DNA of 64,000 nt from Hippopus hippopus (GCA_946811185.2 OX328096.1:38266011-38330010), one strand, 5' to 3'. Counted from the first letter of the stretch, positions 31,293-43,036 are shown. The notes: a model not told the origin generated them from the letters alone. Translations and numbers: made by a program.

Positions 31293-33128
31293 TGGAGTTG
31301 TGTCTCTATAGTGACTCTATAAACATGTCTTTGTACTGGTATCCTCTGCTCATTTACAAAAATGTTTGGTATTCCTAACCACATTGCCTCATCATGAATT
31401 GATTGGAACTCAAAGCACATTAAGTAAAGTGCACATTTCTCTTGAATTTCCTCTCTTCATTTAACATACAAACCAATACATACTTAATAATGAAGGAAAA
31501 AGACAAAAATTACCATCACCTATGAAAACAAAGTTTTGAGAGACCATTGTAGAAGATGTACACAGACTTTTATGTAAGAAGGGAGATAATTATGATATTG
31601 CAGTTTTCCCTCCAGGTAAAGAAGTTTGCTGTAGGATAAGTAAAATAATAGTCCCTGCATAAACCAGAAATGCAAGTGTTAACCAATGGGATAAGATGTT
31701 CCCTCTACTGTTGTTGAAACACTGGGTTTGTTGAATCCTTGCTGCTTTTCCAAATGAACTTACCATCCAAGACCTTGACATATTAGTACGGTAAGGCTTA
31801 CTACAGCATAGAACAGTTACCTTCATACCAATAGACAGAACTTCAGCAGGCTTGTATTTCCATAGTTACAACCTACAGAGGCACCTGTAGTGACATATAC
31901 CCTGGAAATGTAGCTACCTGGATTTCCCACACATGCTTGTAAACTGTATGAATGAATGACTGGTATACAACATCCTTCTTCAATAAGTACCATTTCTTGT
32001 CCATCATTTGGACTGGCTCCATCAAATAGTGCCCATCACACAAAAATTAGATTTGATCCTAAATATTTGCCACAGATCATTTAGTATTAGAAGTGTATCT
32101 GAAAGCATACAGTGATAAGGTTTTCAGCAGGGGTACCTGAATTTGATTTACCTCATTTTAAACAACTACATAAACCTTGGACTTCTGAAAAGTAAACAAT
32201 GAGGAATCGTGATAGTTTATCACTAAAGTCATTTGCATACTCCCCATCAATAGAAAGCTCCTCGTTTCAACAGGAGAAATAATGCACTTGTCTGTTTTTA
32301 GTATCAAGTCTTTTCCCCTTCTTTCAGCAATCCCAAAACACTTTTAATGTTATTGTACATAATTATGCAAAATTTACATTTCTTCTGTCTTTGAATCATT
32401 CCACAGCACTCTTGATATAAAATCCTGACATCTTTGAGCTATTTGCTGTGGGGTTGTTGTGACAGATTGTTGCAACAGTATACCAGTGTAGAATATCTTG
32501 ACTCCACTTTCATGGTAGCGGTATGAATATGCAAAGGAAGGTTGTGCACAGTCATGTGACAAGCATCATGCTATATCTTTGATTTAACAAGTGGATAGCC
32601 ACAAAATCCAAAATCACATTTTCTATCTATCATAATCCATGCTATCTCGTAATACCCAGGGGTAATATTTATCATGAAGCCACAAGAATGATTATGCATG
32701 TTGTTTGATAAAATATCTATGAAATGGGTTATGTTTGGCTGAAAATGAGTAGTGTAGTATCTTTAATGATCAAACAGGATGCACTAGGCACTGTCTGCTT
32801 TATAATAAGTATCCTTCATTGTCTGTTTTTACCTTGCATAAAAAGGATATTATTGGTACATTTCTGTTTTATCCTTGTTGTAAAGAAATATGTGTAAATC
32901 TGTGGTCTCTTAGCATGACATACTTTTCTCATGGGATATATTTACTTATCAGTAAAGTATTTTTTTTGCAATTTATCGATAGATTATTCTTCTATAGTAC
33001 ATGTATTCATGTGACATGGTAAGTAAATTTACTGATTGAGTATCTTTACCTCTACCTAAATGTGTGCATGTGAATGAGTCCAAAGTCAGAAGATGCAGTC
33101 TTGTACTGGGTGCTTCATTTTCTGGTAT
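31293..33128. other. no feature recognised, repeat-poor
   Basis: The longest part of the window with none of the repeats named here. ORFs are short, with no recognisable domain. It is probably unique intron sequence. Confidence 0.4.
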
Positions 33129-33952
33129 TTAACCCTTGTAGCACTAAATCTGTAATTAATTTTTTATGTGAACATTGTAGATCAAGACCGGACTGCACAG
33201 AACATGCAGCTTGATTTTGGATCTACATAGCCAGCTTCTTTACCAGATATGTTGAACAGCCATTAAGTTGCAATACCTGAATCTTAAGGTCTGGTCACAC
33301 CGAGCTTATGGACGAGTAACGGATAAAAAATCATTTTATCCGTTCGTGTCTGTTCATATCCGTTTTATGTCCATTTCTTATCCAGTGAATCCGCTCCTTG
33401 TCCGGCGATGTCCAGTGATGTCCATTTTGTCTGGTGGGAAGTTTTGAGCATGTTCAAAAATTTCCACCGGACAAAACGGAAGAGACGTGCAAATGACAGA
33501 CTTTGGATGCATCTGACTATTTATACCCTTGTCATGTCACGTGTCCAGTATGTTCCTCATACGTTGGTGTTCGGTACATTTCCGTTCATCGTACGTTGGA
33601 AGAACGTTTAGTCTGGTTCTCATGTGTTGCACTTCCGTTTTATCCGGTACAAGTCCGTTACTCGTACAGTGATATCCGTTAATAGACCATTTATTATCCG
33701 GTACATATCCGGTAAACACGCGTTTTTTCTATTACATGTGCGGTACTCGTGCGGTCATTGTATGGCTTCTTCACTCCACAGACCGATCACGTGAGCCTCG
33801 AGCGGCAGAGGAGATGAATTTTGTCACCGGATAACCAAATTCTGCATGCTTTTGTCCGTTTTCCCTCCGCTAAATATTTGTTAGCCGGTCTGACCAAGCC
33901 TTTAAATACTGATTGGGAATATCCATTTCATTTTTTAGCACTATAAGGGTCA
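33129..33952 (+). repeat. family-B MITE split by a TTAA element
   Basis: TTAACCCTTGTAGCACTAAAT at the left and TAGCACTATAAGGGTC at the right are inverted ends. The core has AAGACCGGACTGCAC and CATGCAGCTTGATTTTGG. An insert occupies 33288-33901. Confidence 0.7.
33288..33901. mobile_element. TTAA-flanked non-autonomous element, piggyBac-like
   Basis: TTAA stands at 33284-33287 and 33902-33905. The ends are inverted: GGTCTGGTCACACCG and, read on the other strand, GGCTTGGTCAGACCG. The interior is richer in CpG than its host and full of ATCCGTT, TCCGGT and GTCCGT words in both orientations, like subterminal binding sites. No transposase. Family assignment rests on the TTAA target only. Confidence 0.75.
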
Positions 33953-34733
33953 GTGCCCTTTGTGATTTAGCTAGCCATCTATTAAGGGTTTACACTTCCT
34001 GCCCTAAGGATTAAATCTGACTGGCAAGTTTCAGAACATAGCATCAAAAAGCATTATATTTATTGAGTTAATTTTTGGAGCCCCTGCCAACCTGCAAAAT
34101 GTTTTGATCCCAGGGTTCCTGTGATTGGTTGAAATCTCGCTTAGAGATAAAAAGGAGACTGGTACTTAATATAACTGAATGAAAATTTAGATATGACTGA
34201 TATAGGAGTGATGCTTTCAAGGGATTTGTAGGCTGTGATTCCAAGCAGGTGTTTGTTTTTTTTAAATCAGAAACCAGATAAGTTTTAAAGGGGGTTGTCC
34301 GTGGATCTTGAAACTTATGTGTGGTTTGTAGTCCCAAAACTGGATCTAAAAACAAAATAATTAAAAAAATACACTTCTATGGAATTTTCAAGCTCTACTC
34401 TAGTGTGTAATACAGTAATACAAAGCTTTTTTTTTGTTCTGTTAGATTTTACTTAAAAAAGTCCAGATTTGTATGCATGAAAGAATTTACAATCAAAGCA
34501 ACAAAGTACTTTGTATTTGAGAAAAACAGTTGTTCAATTAAGTTTTGATTAAAGATACAGTAACATACTCTTTGAGTTCTGTTTCTAGTTATAAAAAGAT
34601 GAAAAGTAATATTTTGGAATTGTTAATGTGTAGAATATAGTTGTCTTTTATTTAATTTATTCAACATCAAATTCAATGCAGCTCTAGAACCTAGCAAAGA
34701 AATCATTTGCTTTTTCTGATGTTGGAATTGTAG

Positions 34734-34797
34734 GAGTTAAAACTGGTGCCAGCTGGTGATGTGGAAGAATCAGAACATGGTATATTTGTTCCTGGAG
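34734..34797 (+). CDS. candidate coding exon
   Basis: After TTTTTCTGATGTTGGAATTGTAG a frame reads ELKLVPAGDVEESEHGIFVP, up to a possible GTGACA donor; a GTATAT donor at 34780 is an alternative. The acidic composition looks protein-like, but no family is recognised and the phase does not join the PDZ exon directly. Confidence 0.2.
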
Positions 34798-34819
34798 GTG
34801 ACATTGCTTTTGTGTGTGT

Positions 34820-35043
34820 TTAACCCTTTACCAAATGACAAAATTAGACTGCTCCAAATTCAAAGCTGTTGTAGACGACAAATCATATATGGGTCAATTG
34901 ATGGAATTTGTCCAAAGGTTAGAAAACATTGCGGGAAAAGGAGAAAATGCTGGTTACCAGCATTTTCTCCTTTTTCCACAACGTTTTCTAAGGGCTTCTT
35001 CCTCAGGGACCCTAAAATGTGGGATTGTGTGATAAAGGATTAA
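34820..35043 (+). repeat. family-A MITE
   Basis: TTAACCCTTTACCAAATGAC left, GTGTGATAAAGGATTAA right. Almost perfect hairpin (GTTAGAAAACATTGCGGG..TTTTTCCACAACG). Confidence 0.85.
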
Positions 35044-35285
35044 ATTACAAGTGCTTCTTCTTAGTGTAATTTCAGAATAACATAACATCATAGTGACTTG
35101 TCTTAGGTTTTTCTATAAAAAGTTACAAGGGTGTAGTGTTAGTCCTATATCATATTTTGTCTTCATAAGTTTGGTTTATAAGACAACCAAACATGGTACA
35201 GGTAAGAACCTCATGTAATATACCTTATGTACTGTTGGAATGATTATGTGATCAGTTTTGAAAAAGGACAATATTTGTCGTTTGT

Positions 35286-35514
35286 TTAACTCTTTACCAA
35301 ACAATCCCGGGTTTTTATGACTCTGTAAAAAAAGCCTTTTGAAAACATTGTGGGAAAAGGAGAAAATGCTGGTTACCAGCATTTTCTCCTTTTCCCACAA
35401 TGTTTTCTACCCTTCCCAAAACAAATTTCAGTTTTTGAGTCACTTTAAATTTGTCATCTGCTAATGCTTTGAATTTGGAACAGTCTAAAATTTTGTCGTC
35501 TGGTAAAGAGTTAA
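35286..35514 (-). repeat. family-A MITE with perfect hairpin
   Basis: TTAACTCTTTACCAAACAATC left, TGGTAAAGAGTTAA right. The 67-bp hairpin at 35341-35407 is perfect, with a TTA loop, like that at 2871-2937 in the other orientation. Confidence 0.9.
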
Positions 35515-35518
35515 GAGT

Positions 35519-35753
35519 TTAAAACCCTTTACCAAATAATCCTGAGTGCTTGCAACCCTGAGAAAGAAAGGCTTTGATAACATAATGTTAGAATAGGAGA
35601 AAATGCTGGTCACGAGCATTTTCTCCCATTCCAACAATGTCAGATCTACCAGATAATAGACAATTCTACCATTTTACCCATTTTTTATTGGTCATCTGCA
35701 AATGCTTTTAATTTGGACCAGTCTAAGATTTTTGTGTTTGATGAAGATTTCAA
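35519..35753 (-). repeat. family-A MITE
   Basis: AAAACCCTTTACCAAATAATC left, decayed right end (TTGATGAAGATTTCAAC). Hairpin altered to GCTGGTCACGAGC. It lies 5 bp from the preceding copy. Confidence 0.75.
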
Positions 35754-36227
35754 CCTTTTATCCAAGTATTTTTACTGGTTGGCTAGAACTGTAGTGTCAG
35801 TTATCAAGATAAAAAGAAGAAGCACAAACATCTTTAGAAATGGAATATTTATGTTTTCAGCTTCTTTTGAAAGACTCCTGATGCTAAATGTTCAGTCAGA
35901 TAAGATAATTAGATTTATGAATCTTGGCTTATTAATTTCAGTTACTTTTCTAGGTCGGACATTAACCCCTTTGTCTGGAATTGTGTCTTCTTTCATATTC
36001 ATTTAAAGATGGAAGGTTTGGCTTACCTGATGTAAGAATTAAAAATATTACAATTGTGAAAATCAGTATAGAACTTGTGTTAATCATTGAAGTTGAAACC
36101 CATGGGTTTGTCACAAGATCTCATAACTATTGTGAATTTCAACATATTTTGATTACGAATTAAATCTGTCAAATTAGAATATACAAAACATGATATCCTC
36201 TTCTTGAGAAATGTAAATTTAAATGAT

Positions 36228-36335
36228 AATAATCTACATGAGCTTTTGGCGGTGCAACCACCTTCTTCAGGCATTGTATCACAGGATCACACTTGAAGAA
36301 GGTGGTTGTACCGCCGAAAGCTCGTGTAGATTATT
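36228..36335. repeat. large inverted repeat with hammerhead-like core
   Basis: Arms 36228-36269 and 36294-36335 are inverted copies (about 42 bp, few mismatches) around a 24-nt loop. The right arm reads TGAAGAAGGTGGTTGTACCG then CCGAAAGC. The complement of the left arm reads CTGAAGA, GGTGGTTGCACCGCC, AAAAGC. CUGANGA-stem-GAAA is the order of a hammerhead ribozyme core, but I could not place stems I and III. Confidence 0.6.
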
Positions 36336-36426
36336 ATAATTAAAATTAGAATATAGATAAAACTAGGTAAAAAAGTTAATTATATATCAGTTTTAAGTTG
36401 TAAAATCTGACCTAAATGGTGCAAGT

Positions 36427-36663
36427 TTAACCATTTACCACACTATCCTTTGTTGTAATGGCCCTGAGAAAGAAGGCTTTTGAAAACATTGTGATAAAAG
36501 AGGAAAGTGCTGGTCACCAGCATTTTCTCCTTTTCCCAAAATGTTTTCTACTCTATCAAAGACAAAACACTCCATTTGAGTCACATTTACTTTGTGGTCT
36601 GCACATGCCTTTAGTGTAGACAAAATTTAAATGTAACATTTTGTTGTGTGAAAAAAAAGTCAA
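36427..36663 (-). repeat. family-A MITE
   Basis: TTAACCATTTACCACACTATC left, TTGTGTGAAAAAAAAGTCAA right. Hairpin centre GCTGGTCACCAGC. Confidence 0.8.
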
Positions 36664-36810
36664 GGAAGTTTGTACCAGAGTATAAAAATTGTATCATTGG
36701 ATGGACATTGGAAATAGATGATCAGATTCCACATGCTTTGCAGTCTAACAGATCTGGATTCACACTCTTCACAAAAGCAACTATTTTTATAGTTCTTAAA
36801 ATTCTAAGTC

Positions 36811-37015
36811 CGGCCGGGTAGCTCAGTGGTTAGTGCATGTGACTTGTGACCTGGTGGTGAGTTCGATACCCTGTTGAGGCAAACTTTCTTTCCGGTGATT
36901 TTTTCCTCTCACCTCTGTTGCATGTGAGTCCGTGGCTTGGAAAGAAAGTTGTGTCAGTACTATTGTGAGAAAGCCCGGAAACACATGCATAGGTGCACTG
37001 ACAGCCTTGATATGA
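36811..37015 (+). mobile_element. tRNA-derived SINE
   Basis: CGGGTAGCTCAGTGGTTAGTG (A box), GAGTTCGATACCC (B box), CCGTGGCTTGGAAAGAAAG and CATGCATAGGTGCACTGACA. The body is a shortened relative of the SINE at 8248. Confidence 0.75.
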
Positions 37016-37415
37016 TGTAATCTGTTACAATGACATTAACATGTCTGAGGGTTCTTCAAAGACTTTCCCATCTTGAGGGTCATATGACACCCTTCATATG
37101 AATAAGGGAAGGCAAATATTTAACTTCAGAATTCAGGGGTCCAAGTTTAAAGAAACGGGAAGTCAGAAAACCCTGAATTGTCTATGATAAAGGGTTTTTT
37201 GTTGGAATCAGGAAAAAAGGGTGTGCTTTCAAAATGAATTAAGAGAAAAGATGGCAGCAGTTAGTTTATTCAGGAAATATAAATCTTGGATTACATATTT
37301 AGTTTCAGCCTGTTAGATAAGATTGCCCACAAAACAGGAAATTTATGGGTAGTTTAGTGCCCTTTGACAAATTCTTGCCACAGATGAGCTCTTTTAGCCC
37401 ATAACTCATTAGCCC

Positions 37416-37623
37416 TTAACCCATAAAGTGCTAAAGTCAGTTAAGAATGCTTTTGCAAACAGTGTAACTCAATATCAGACTGCACATTCTGTGCAGTCTG
37501 ATCTTCAATCTGTTCTGTTCTCTTTTTTTACAGTTTCTTGCCTGAAGCTTAAAATAGCATTATTTCAGCTGTTTTTCTTAATTGAAATCCTCCATTTCAC
37601 CATCAAGGCATTCTAAGGGTCAA
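37416..37623 (+). repeat. family-B MITE
   Basis: TTAACCCATAAAGTGCTAAAG left, and AAGGCATTCTAAGGGTCAA right as its inverse. The core has ATCAGACTGCACATTCTGTG and CAGTCTGATCTTC as a hairpin. Confidence 0.75.
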
Positions 37624-38489
37624 ATCTGAATTCATTGTTGTTGTTGATGAACTTTGCATGTTCATCAACAAAAATAAGTAGCTATTTCTCATTATTTGCA
37701 ATAGATTTTTTCAAAGCTTTTCATTGCAGCAGTAATTGCCCATGGCTATAAATGTGAAGGTATTTGAAAACCATTATGAGGAAACTGGTTAACTCTATTT
37801 TTATAGCTTATTTATGAAGAGATAGGCATGATAAGCCCAGACATACAGCAGAGTTGCTGTGGTTAACCTGGCTTGAACAAGATGCCTGTTGGTGGGATGA
37901 GTCCAGATCCATGTTCTGATAAAGACCCTGAAATACACTGAAGCTGTTCAGTTGTGTCAGGTGTCCATTTTAAACTTACCAAAATTCATTCAAATGCAAA
38001 AAATACTACATATTCAGATGATTTGTAAACCTTTCTGTACACAAAAAAAATGAAGAAAATGGTTGAGAACACTCTGTTTTGCTTGGATTTTTTTTTTTCC
38101 ACTGTCAATTCGGATGGCCAGACTTTTTCCTGTCATTTCATACCAAAAGAAATTGTTCCCTAATCAACTTGAGGTAAGGTATACAACCAGCTTTTGCAAG
38201 GAAAGGGTTGTTTCCCCACAATTGAGTGAATCATCATCTCATCATTTTGAAGATCTCTTCTTAATTACCCATGCTATCAGGGCATAAACTGGGCTGCCAT
38301 CTGTTGACCATGTGATAATACTTACCTGCAATATCTTCATGTTACCTTCAGCCAACTACAGAATTTTCAAATGTGGTGCAGGATAGGAATAAAGTGCTCT
38401 GAAACAGTCAGTCTAAAGCTATACTTTTCTTTCTGAAAATACTGAAACAAGAAAGGCTTATTTAAATGAAAAGAAGAAGTATGCCAATT
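37624..38489. other. no feature recognised
   Basis: AT-rich. The 74-codon ORF at 38063 begins with a T-run-encoded stretch and has no motif. Confidence 0.4.
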
Positions 38490-38699
38490 TTAACCCTTAA
38501 AGTGCCTTTCACTATAGTTGCCTTTGCTGCCATTGTAGATTAAGATCAGGCTACACAAAATGTGCATCCTGATCTTTGATCTACACTGTCTGCTTTGCTG
38601 TAACACTGTAGACAAAAGCAACCTTGGAAATGCAATTATTTGGATCCTATTTCTGGGATGAAAATGTCTGATAGGTTTATTCTGCACTCTATGGGTTAA
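38490..38699 (+). repeat. family-B MITE
   Basis: TTAACCCTTAAAGTGCC left, GCACTCTATGGGTTAA right. Core: AAGATCAGGCTACACAAAAT with ATCCTGATCTTTGATC. Confidence 0.8.
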
Positions 38700-38750
38700 G
38701 ATTTCAGTCTATCTAGATGCATTGGTTACAGAGTAATCTTGCAGACTAGT

Positions 38751-38830
38751 TTAGTCACATTAATTTTGTCGTCTGTAAATGCTTTCAGTTTGGACAAGTC
38801 TAAAATTTTGTGTATTGTTAAAAGAGTCAA
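38751..38830 (-). repeat. family-A MITE fragment (right end)
   Basis: TTTTGTCGTCTGTAAATGC, TTTGGACAAGTC and GTTAAAAGAGTCAA. The hairpin and left end are absent. Confidence 0.65.
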
Positions 38831-38946
38831 AGCTTAAGCTGGTGCCTTTAATATAGCACAGTGATCGTGTTCTTTGCCACAGATGGGGAGATACAGACCT
38901 AAACATCAAGAGATTGATTTTTGTTTGAACACTGTTCAGGATCTAT

Positions 38947-39172
38947 CTAACCCTTTAGCAAATAAACCCATGTTTTTACAACCCTAGGTAGAAAAGGCTT
39001 CTGAAAAAAATGTAAAAAAATAGGGAAGATGCTAGTAGCCAGCAGTGCTTTTTTTCCCAACTGTTCTCTACCTGAATGAAGACATTTCACTATGTTAGCC
39101 ATATTGGATTTGTTGTTTACGAATTATTTTAATAGATTGGACTATGTTGAAATTCTTTATCTAGTATAGAAG
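38947..39172 (-). repeat. family-A MITE, diverged
   Basis: CTAACCCTTTAGCAAATAAAC left. The hairpin is reduced to ATGCTAGTAGCCAGC, and the right end has decayed. Confidence 0.65.
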
Positions 39173-39173
39173 G

Positions 39174-39600
39174 GGTCCTGCATGGCTCAGTGGTAAAGTG
39201 TAGGTCTGGTAACCTGGAAATCTTGGGTTGGGGCCTCACTGGATGCACTGCGTTTTTCATGGGAGTGACCCTGAGTAAGACACTTCAGAGCCCTAGCCTT
39301 GCACTGTTGAAACCCAGGACATACATGTACATGATTCAGTCAATCAGTCAATCATTTTATTGGCAATGTTTGACATACAATGTCTTTGGCCATTTACAAA
39401 CTTAGCAAAATATGGCTGAGACAAAATACTATCGCATACAATGAACACAGCAAAAATATGAAAGATACAGGTTTACAGATGTTATCATAAAGACTAAGAA
39501 CAGTCGTTGAAAAGTGTGAATAAGGGAGCCGTTACGCGTTGGTCTGACTGAAATAATGTTGAAAGCAGCATAAAATACCATTTAATCATTCAATCAGTCA
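39174..39600 (+). mobile_element. tRNA-derived SINE split by a LINE-like tail
   Basis: Head CATGGCTCAGTGGTAAAGTG, body GTAAGACACTTCAGAGCCC and AAACCCAGGACATACATG, tail ACTGAAATAATGTTGAAAGC. The fragment at 45266 shows head-to-tail continuity without the 39346-39533 segment. That segment (TTTTATTGGCAATGTTTGAC and following) is therefore an insertion, resembling 3421-3600. Confidence 0.6.
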
Positions 39601-40086
39601 TTCATCCAGTAAATAGTTAAAAGCTTATAGAAAAATAAAGCAAATTAGTGGTAGACTCACCTATCCGATTTGTGGAATTCCTAATGATTTACAGATACTT
39701 CCAATCTGAAAGAGCTTTGTTAAACCAAGAAGGGATGGTGCAGGGTTATTTGGTCTGCTGACTACAACATTCCATACAGGTGGATCCTCATTAACAGATT
39801 TTTTCGGTTTATTCTGTTTCTACTGCCTTGGCAGCTTATGATTGAATGATAGATAGAAGCCATACTCACTGAGGGAAGTAGGCTTCTCAATAAAGTCCCA
39901 TCAGTGATCACTTTTCGTATTTTTCGGAAGATATTTTCATTATGTGTTTATGGATATATTATTGCAAAAAAGGCTGGAGCTCACACCTAGAGGACTGTAG
40001 TGATACTGTTCATCATTAGACAATCTGCTGGTAAAAAATTATTTGTTTTACACCTGAACAACCTTTTTTAATTGTAAGTGAATTTG
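39601..40086. other. no feature recognised
   Basis: AT-rich sequence with no frame or repeat that I can support. Confidence 0.4.
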
Positions 40087-40287
40087 TTAACTCTACCAAA
40101 CTGAGGAAGACGCCTTTTAAGAGAACATTCTGGGAAATGGAAAAATGCTGTAAACTAGCATTTTGTCTTTTTCTCACAATGTTTCTATCCTTCCAGAGAC
40201 AACTCCCATCATTTGGATTGTATTTGATTTGTCATCTGCAATTATTGCTTTCATTTTTTATAAGGGTAAAAGTGTGCTTTCTGGTAG
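40087..40287 (-). repeat. family-A MITE
   Basis: TTAACTCTACCAAACTGAGG: the left end is deleted internally. Hairpin ATGCTGTAAACTAGCATTTT; right end weak (TTTCTGGTAG). Confidence 0.65.
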
Positions 40288-40442
40288 TATTGCCCTGCTT
40301 ACATTAAATGTTGTGATTCTGTATTATCTGGCAACAGGATGTAGTTGACATGATGAAAATGTAGTGTGAATGCCTACTCTTCGATTTCTCATTGTTGCTT
40401 AAGGCTCTTAGTCTTCAGTGGTAAAATAAGTAAACAAAAAAT

Positions 40443-40505
40443 TGAGCCATGCTGTGGCAAAAGGGAGTTTAATGCTTCACCTTGATGCATTGTACCGAGC
40501 AAGTC
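40443..40505. repeat. family-C MITE fragment (left end)
   Basis: TTGAGCCATGCTGTGGCAAA then GGGAGTTTAATGC and GATGCATTG match family C ends. The other end is missing. Confidence 0.4.
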
Positions 40506-40537
40506 ATCACATAATTACCAGGATTCATAAAATACAT

Positions 40538-42827
40538 TTTTTAGCTCACCTGAGCACGAAGTGCTCATGGTGAGCTATTGTGATCGTGCTGTGTCAGGCG
40601 TCCGTCATCTGTCGTTCATCGTCAGTCGTCTGTCGTCAACTTTTTACCTTGTGTACGCTCTAGAGGCCACATTTTCAGTCCGATACTCATGAAACTTGCT
40701 CAGAATGTTTGCCTCGATAATATCTCGGACAAGTGCGAAAATGGGTCATGCCGGGTCAAAAACTAGGTCACTAGGTCAAATCTTAGAAAAATCTTGCATA
40801 CACTCTAGAGGCCACATTTTCTGTCCAATATTCTTGAAAGTTGGTCAGAATGTTTGTCTTGTTGATACCTTGGATGAGTTTGAAATTGGGCCTTGTTCGG
40901 TCAAAAACTAGGTCACCAGGTCAAATCTTAGAAAAACCTTGTGTACGCTCTAGAGGCCACATTTTATGTCCAATACTCTTGAAAGTTGGTCAGAATATTT
41001 GCCTTGATGATATCTCAGACGAGTTTGAAATTGGGTCATGTCAGGTCAAAAACTAGGTCACCAGGTAAAATCTTAGAAAAACCTTGTGTACGCTCAAGAG
41101 GCCACATTTTTGTCCAATATTCTTGAAAGTTGGTCAGAATGTTTGTCTTGTTGATACCTCAGATGAGTTCGAAAATGGGCCTTGTTGGGTCAAAAACTAG
41201 GTCACCAAGTCAAATCTTAGAAAAACCTTGTGTATGCTCTAGAGGCCACATTTTCAGTCAAATACTTTTGAAAGTTGGTCAGAATGTTTGTCTTGATGTT
41301 ATCTCGGAAGAGTTTGGAATTGGGCCATGTCGGGTCAAAAACTAGGTCACTAGGTCAAATTTTAGAAAAACCTTGTGTATGCTCTAGAGGCCACATTTTC
41401 AGTCTGATACTCATGAAACTTGGTCACAATATTTGTCTTGATAATATCTCGGACGAGTTCGAAAATGGGTCATGTCGAGTCAAAAACTAGGTCACTAGGT
41501 CAAATCTTAGAAAAATACCTTGTGTACGCTCTAGAGGCCACATTTTCAGTTAGATACTTATGAAACTTGATCAGGATGTTCATCTTTATGATATATCAGA
41601 TGAGTTTGAAAATGGGTCATGTCGGGTCAAAAATTAGGTCACTAGGTCAAATCTTAGAAAAACTTGGTGTACGCTCTAGAGGCCACATTTTCAGTCCAAA
41701 ACTCTTGAAAGTTGGTCTGAATGTTTGTCTTGATGATATCTCAGACGAGTTAAAAAATGGGTCATGTCGGACAGAAAGCTAGGTCACTAGGTCAAGTCTT
41801 GGAAAAACCTTGTGTACGCTCTAGAGGCCACATTTTCAGCCCAAAACTCTTGAAAGTTGGTCAGAATGTTCGTCTTCATGATATCTTGGTGTAGTTTGAG
41901 AATGGGTCATGTAGGGTCAAAAACTAGGTCACTAGGTCAAATCTTAGAAAAACCTTGTGTACACCCTAGAGGCCACAATTTCAGTCAGATACTCATGAAA
42001 GTTGGTCAGAATGTTTGTCTTGATGATATCTCGGATGAGTTCAAGAATGGATCATGCTGGGCCAAAAACTAGGTCACTAGGTCAAATCATAGAAAAACCT
42101 TGTGCACACTCTAGAGGCCACTTTTTCAGTCCAATGCTCTTGAAAGTTGGTCAGAATGTTTGTCTTTATGATATCTTGGATGAGTTCGAAAATGGGTCAT
42201 GTCTGGTCAAAAACTAGGTCACTAGGTCAAATCTTAGAAAAACCTTGTGTACGCTCTAGAGGCTACATTTTTGGTTTAAAATTAGTGAAATATGGTCAGA
42301 ATTTTGTCTTGATGATATCTTGGACAAGTTTGAAAATGGGTCATGTCGGGCAAAAAACTAGGTCACTAGGTCAAATCTTAAAAAAAAAACCTTGTGTATG
42401 CTCTAGAGGTCAGTTTCAGTCCAAATTTCTTGAAAGTTGGTCAGAATGTTTGACTTGATGACATCTCAGATGACTTTGAAAATCGGTCGCGTTGGGTCAA
42501 AAACTAGGTCAGTAGGTCAAATCTTAGAAAAAACCTGTGTATGCTCTATAGGCCACATTTTCTGTCCAATACTTATGAAAGGTGGTCAGGATCTTTGTTT
42601 TGATAATATCTACAATCGGAAAATTGGGTATGGTTGGCTAAAAAGTAGGTCACTGAGAGAAATTCTAGAAAAAACTTGTGTACATGCTAGAGGCCAAATT
42701 TTCTGTCCAATTATTATGAAAGCTTAGTAGATTGTTTGTCATGATATCTCAAAAGAGATTGAAAATGGGTCATGTTTGGTCAAAAGACTCAGGTGAGCGA
42801 CTTTAGGGCCATCATGGCCCTCTTGTT
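40538..42827 (+). mobile_element. 145-bp tandem-array element, copy 4 (largest)
   Basis: Complete-looking: TTTTTAGCTCACCTGAGCAC with CGAAGTGCTCATGGTGAGC hairpin, a GTC-rich stretch, about fourteen to fifteen units of about 145 bp, and a GGGCCATCATGGCCCTCTTG end. Units are similar to one another and to copy 1 at 3659. The series of 71-codon ORFs in two alternating frames arises because 145 is not a multiple of three. Confidence 0.85.
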
Positions 42828-42834
42828 TAAACAA

Positions 42835-43036
42835 TAGACTAAGTGATGAGCTAGACTGGTCTTTTGACATAAAGAAATTGGAGAGACTGGTCTTTTGACA
42901 TGAAGAAATTGGACCAATAGCAAAAAGTTATGACCCATGACTTGTCTACATGCCTGGAGTGGGCAGGCTGACATGGGCCAATACTTTTTGCATATACATG
43001 TACAGTAAATCCCCTTTTCACACAGCATGACTCAAT
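42835..43036. repeat. family-C MITE with a short internal duplication
   Basis: CCCCTTTTCACACAGCATGACTC is the right end. GACTGGTCTTTTGACATRAAG and AAATTGG occur twice in tandem (42856-42922). The central GCCTGGAGTGGGCAGGC resembles other family-C cores. Confidence 0.5.
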
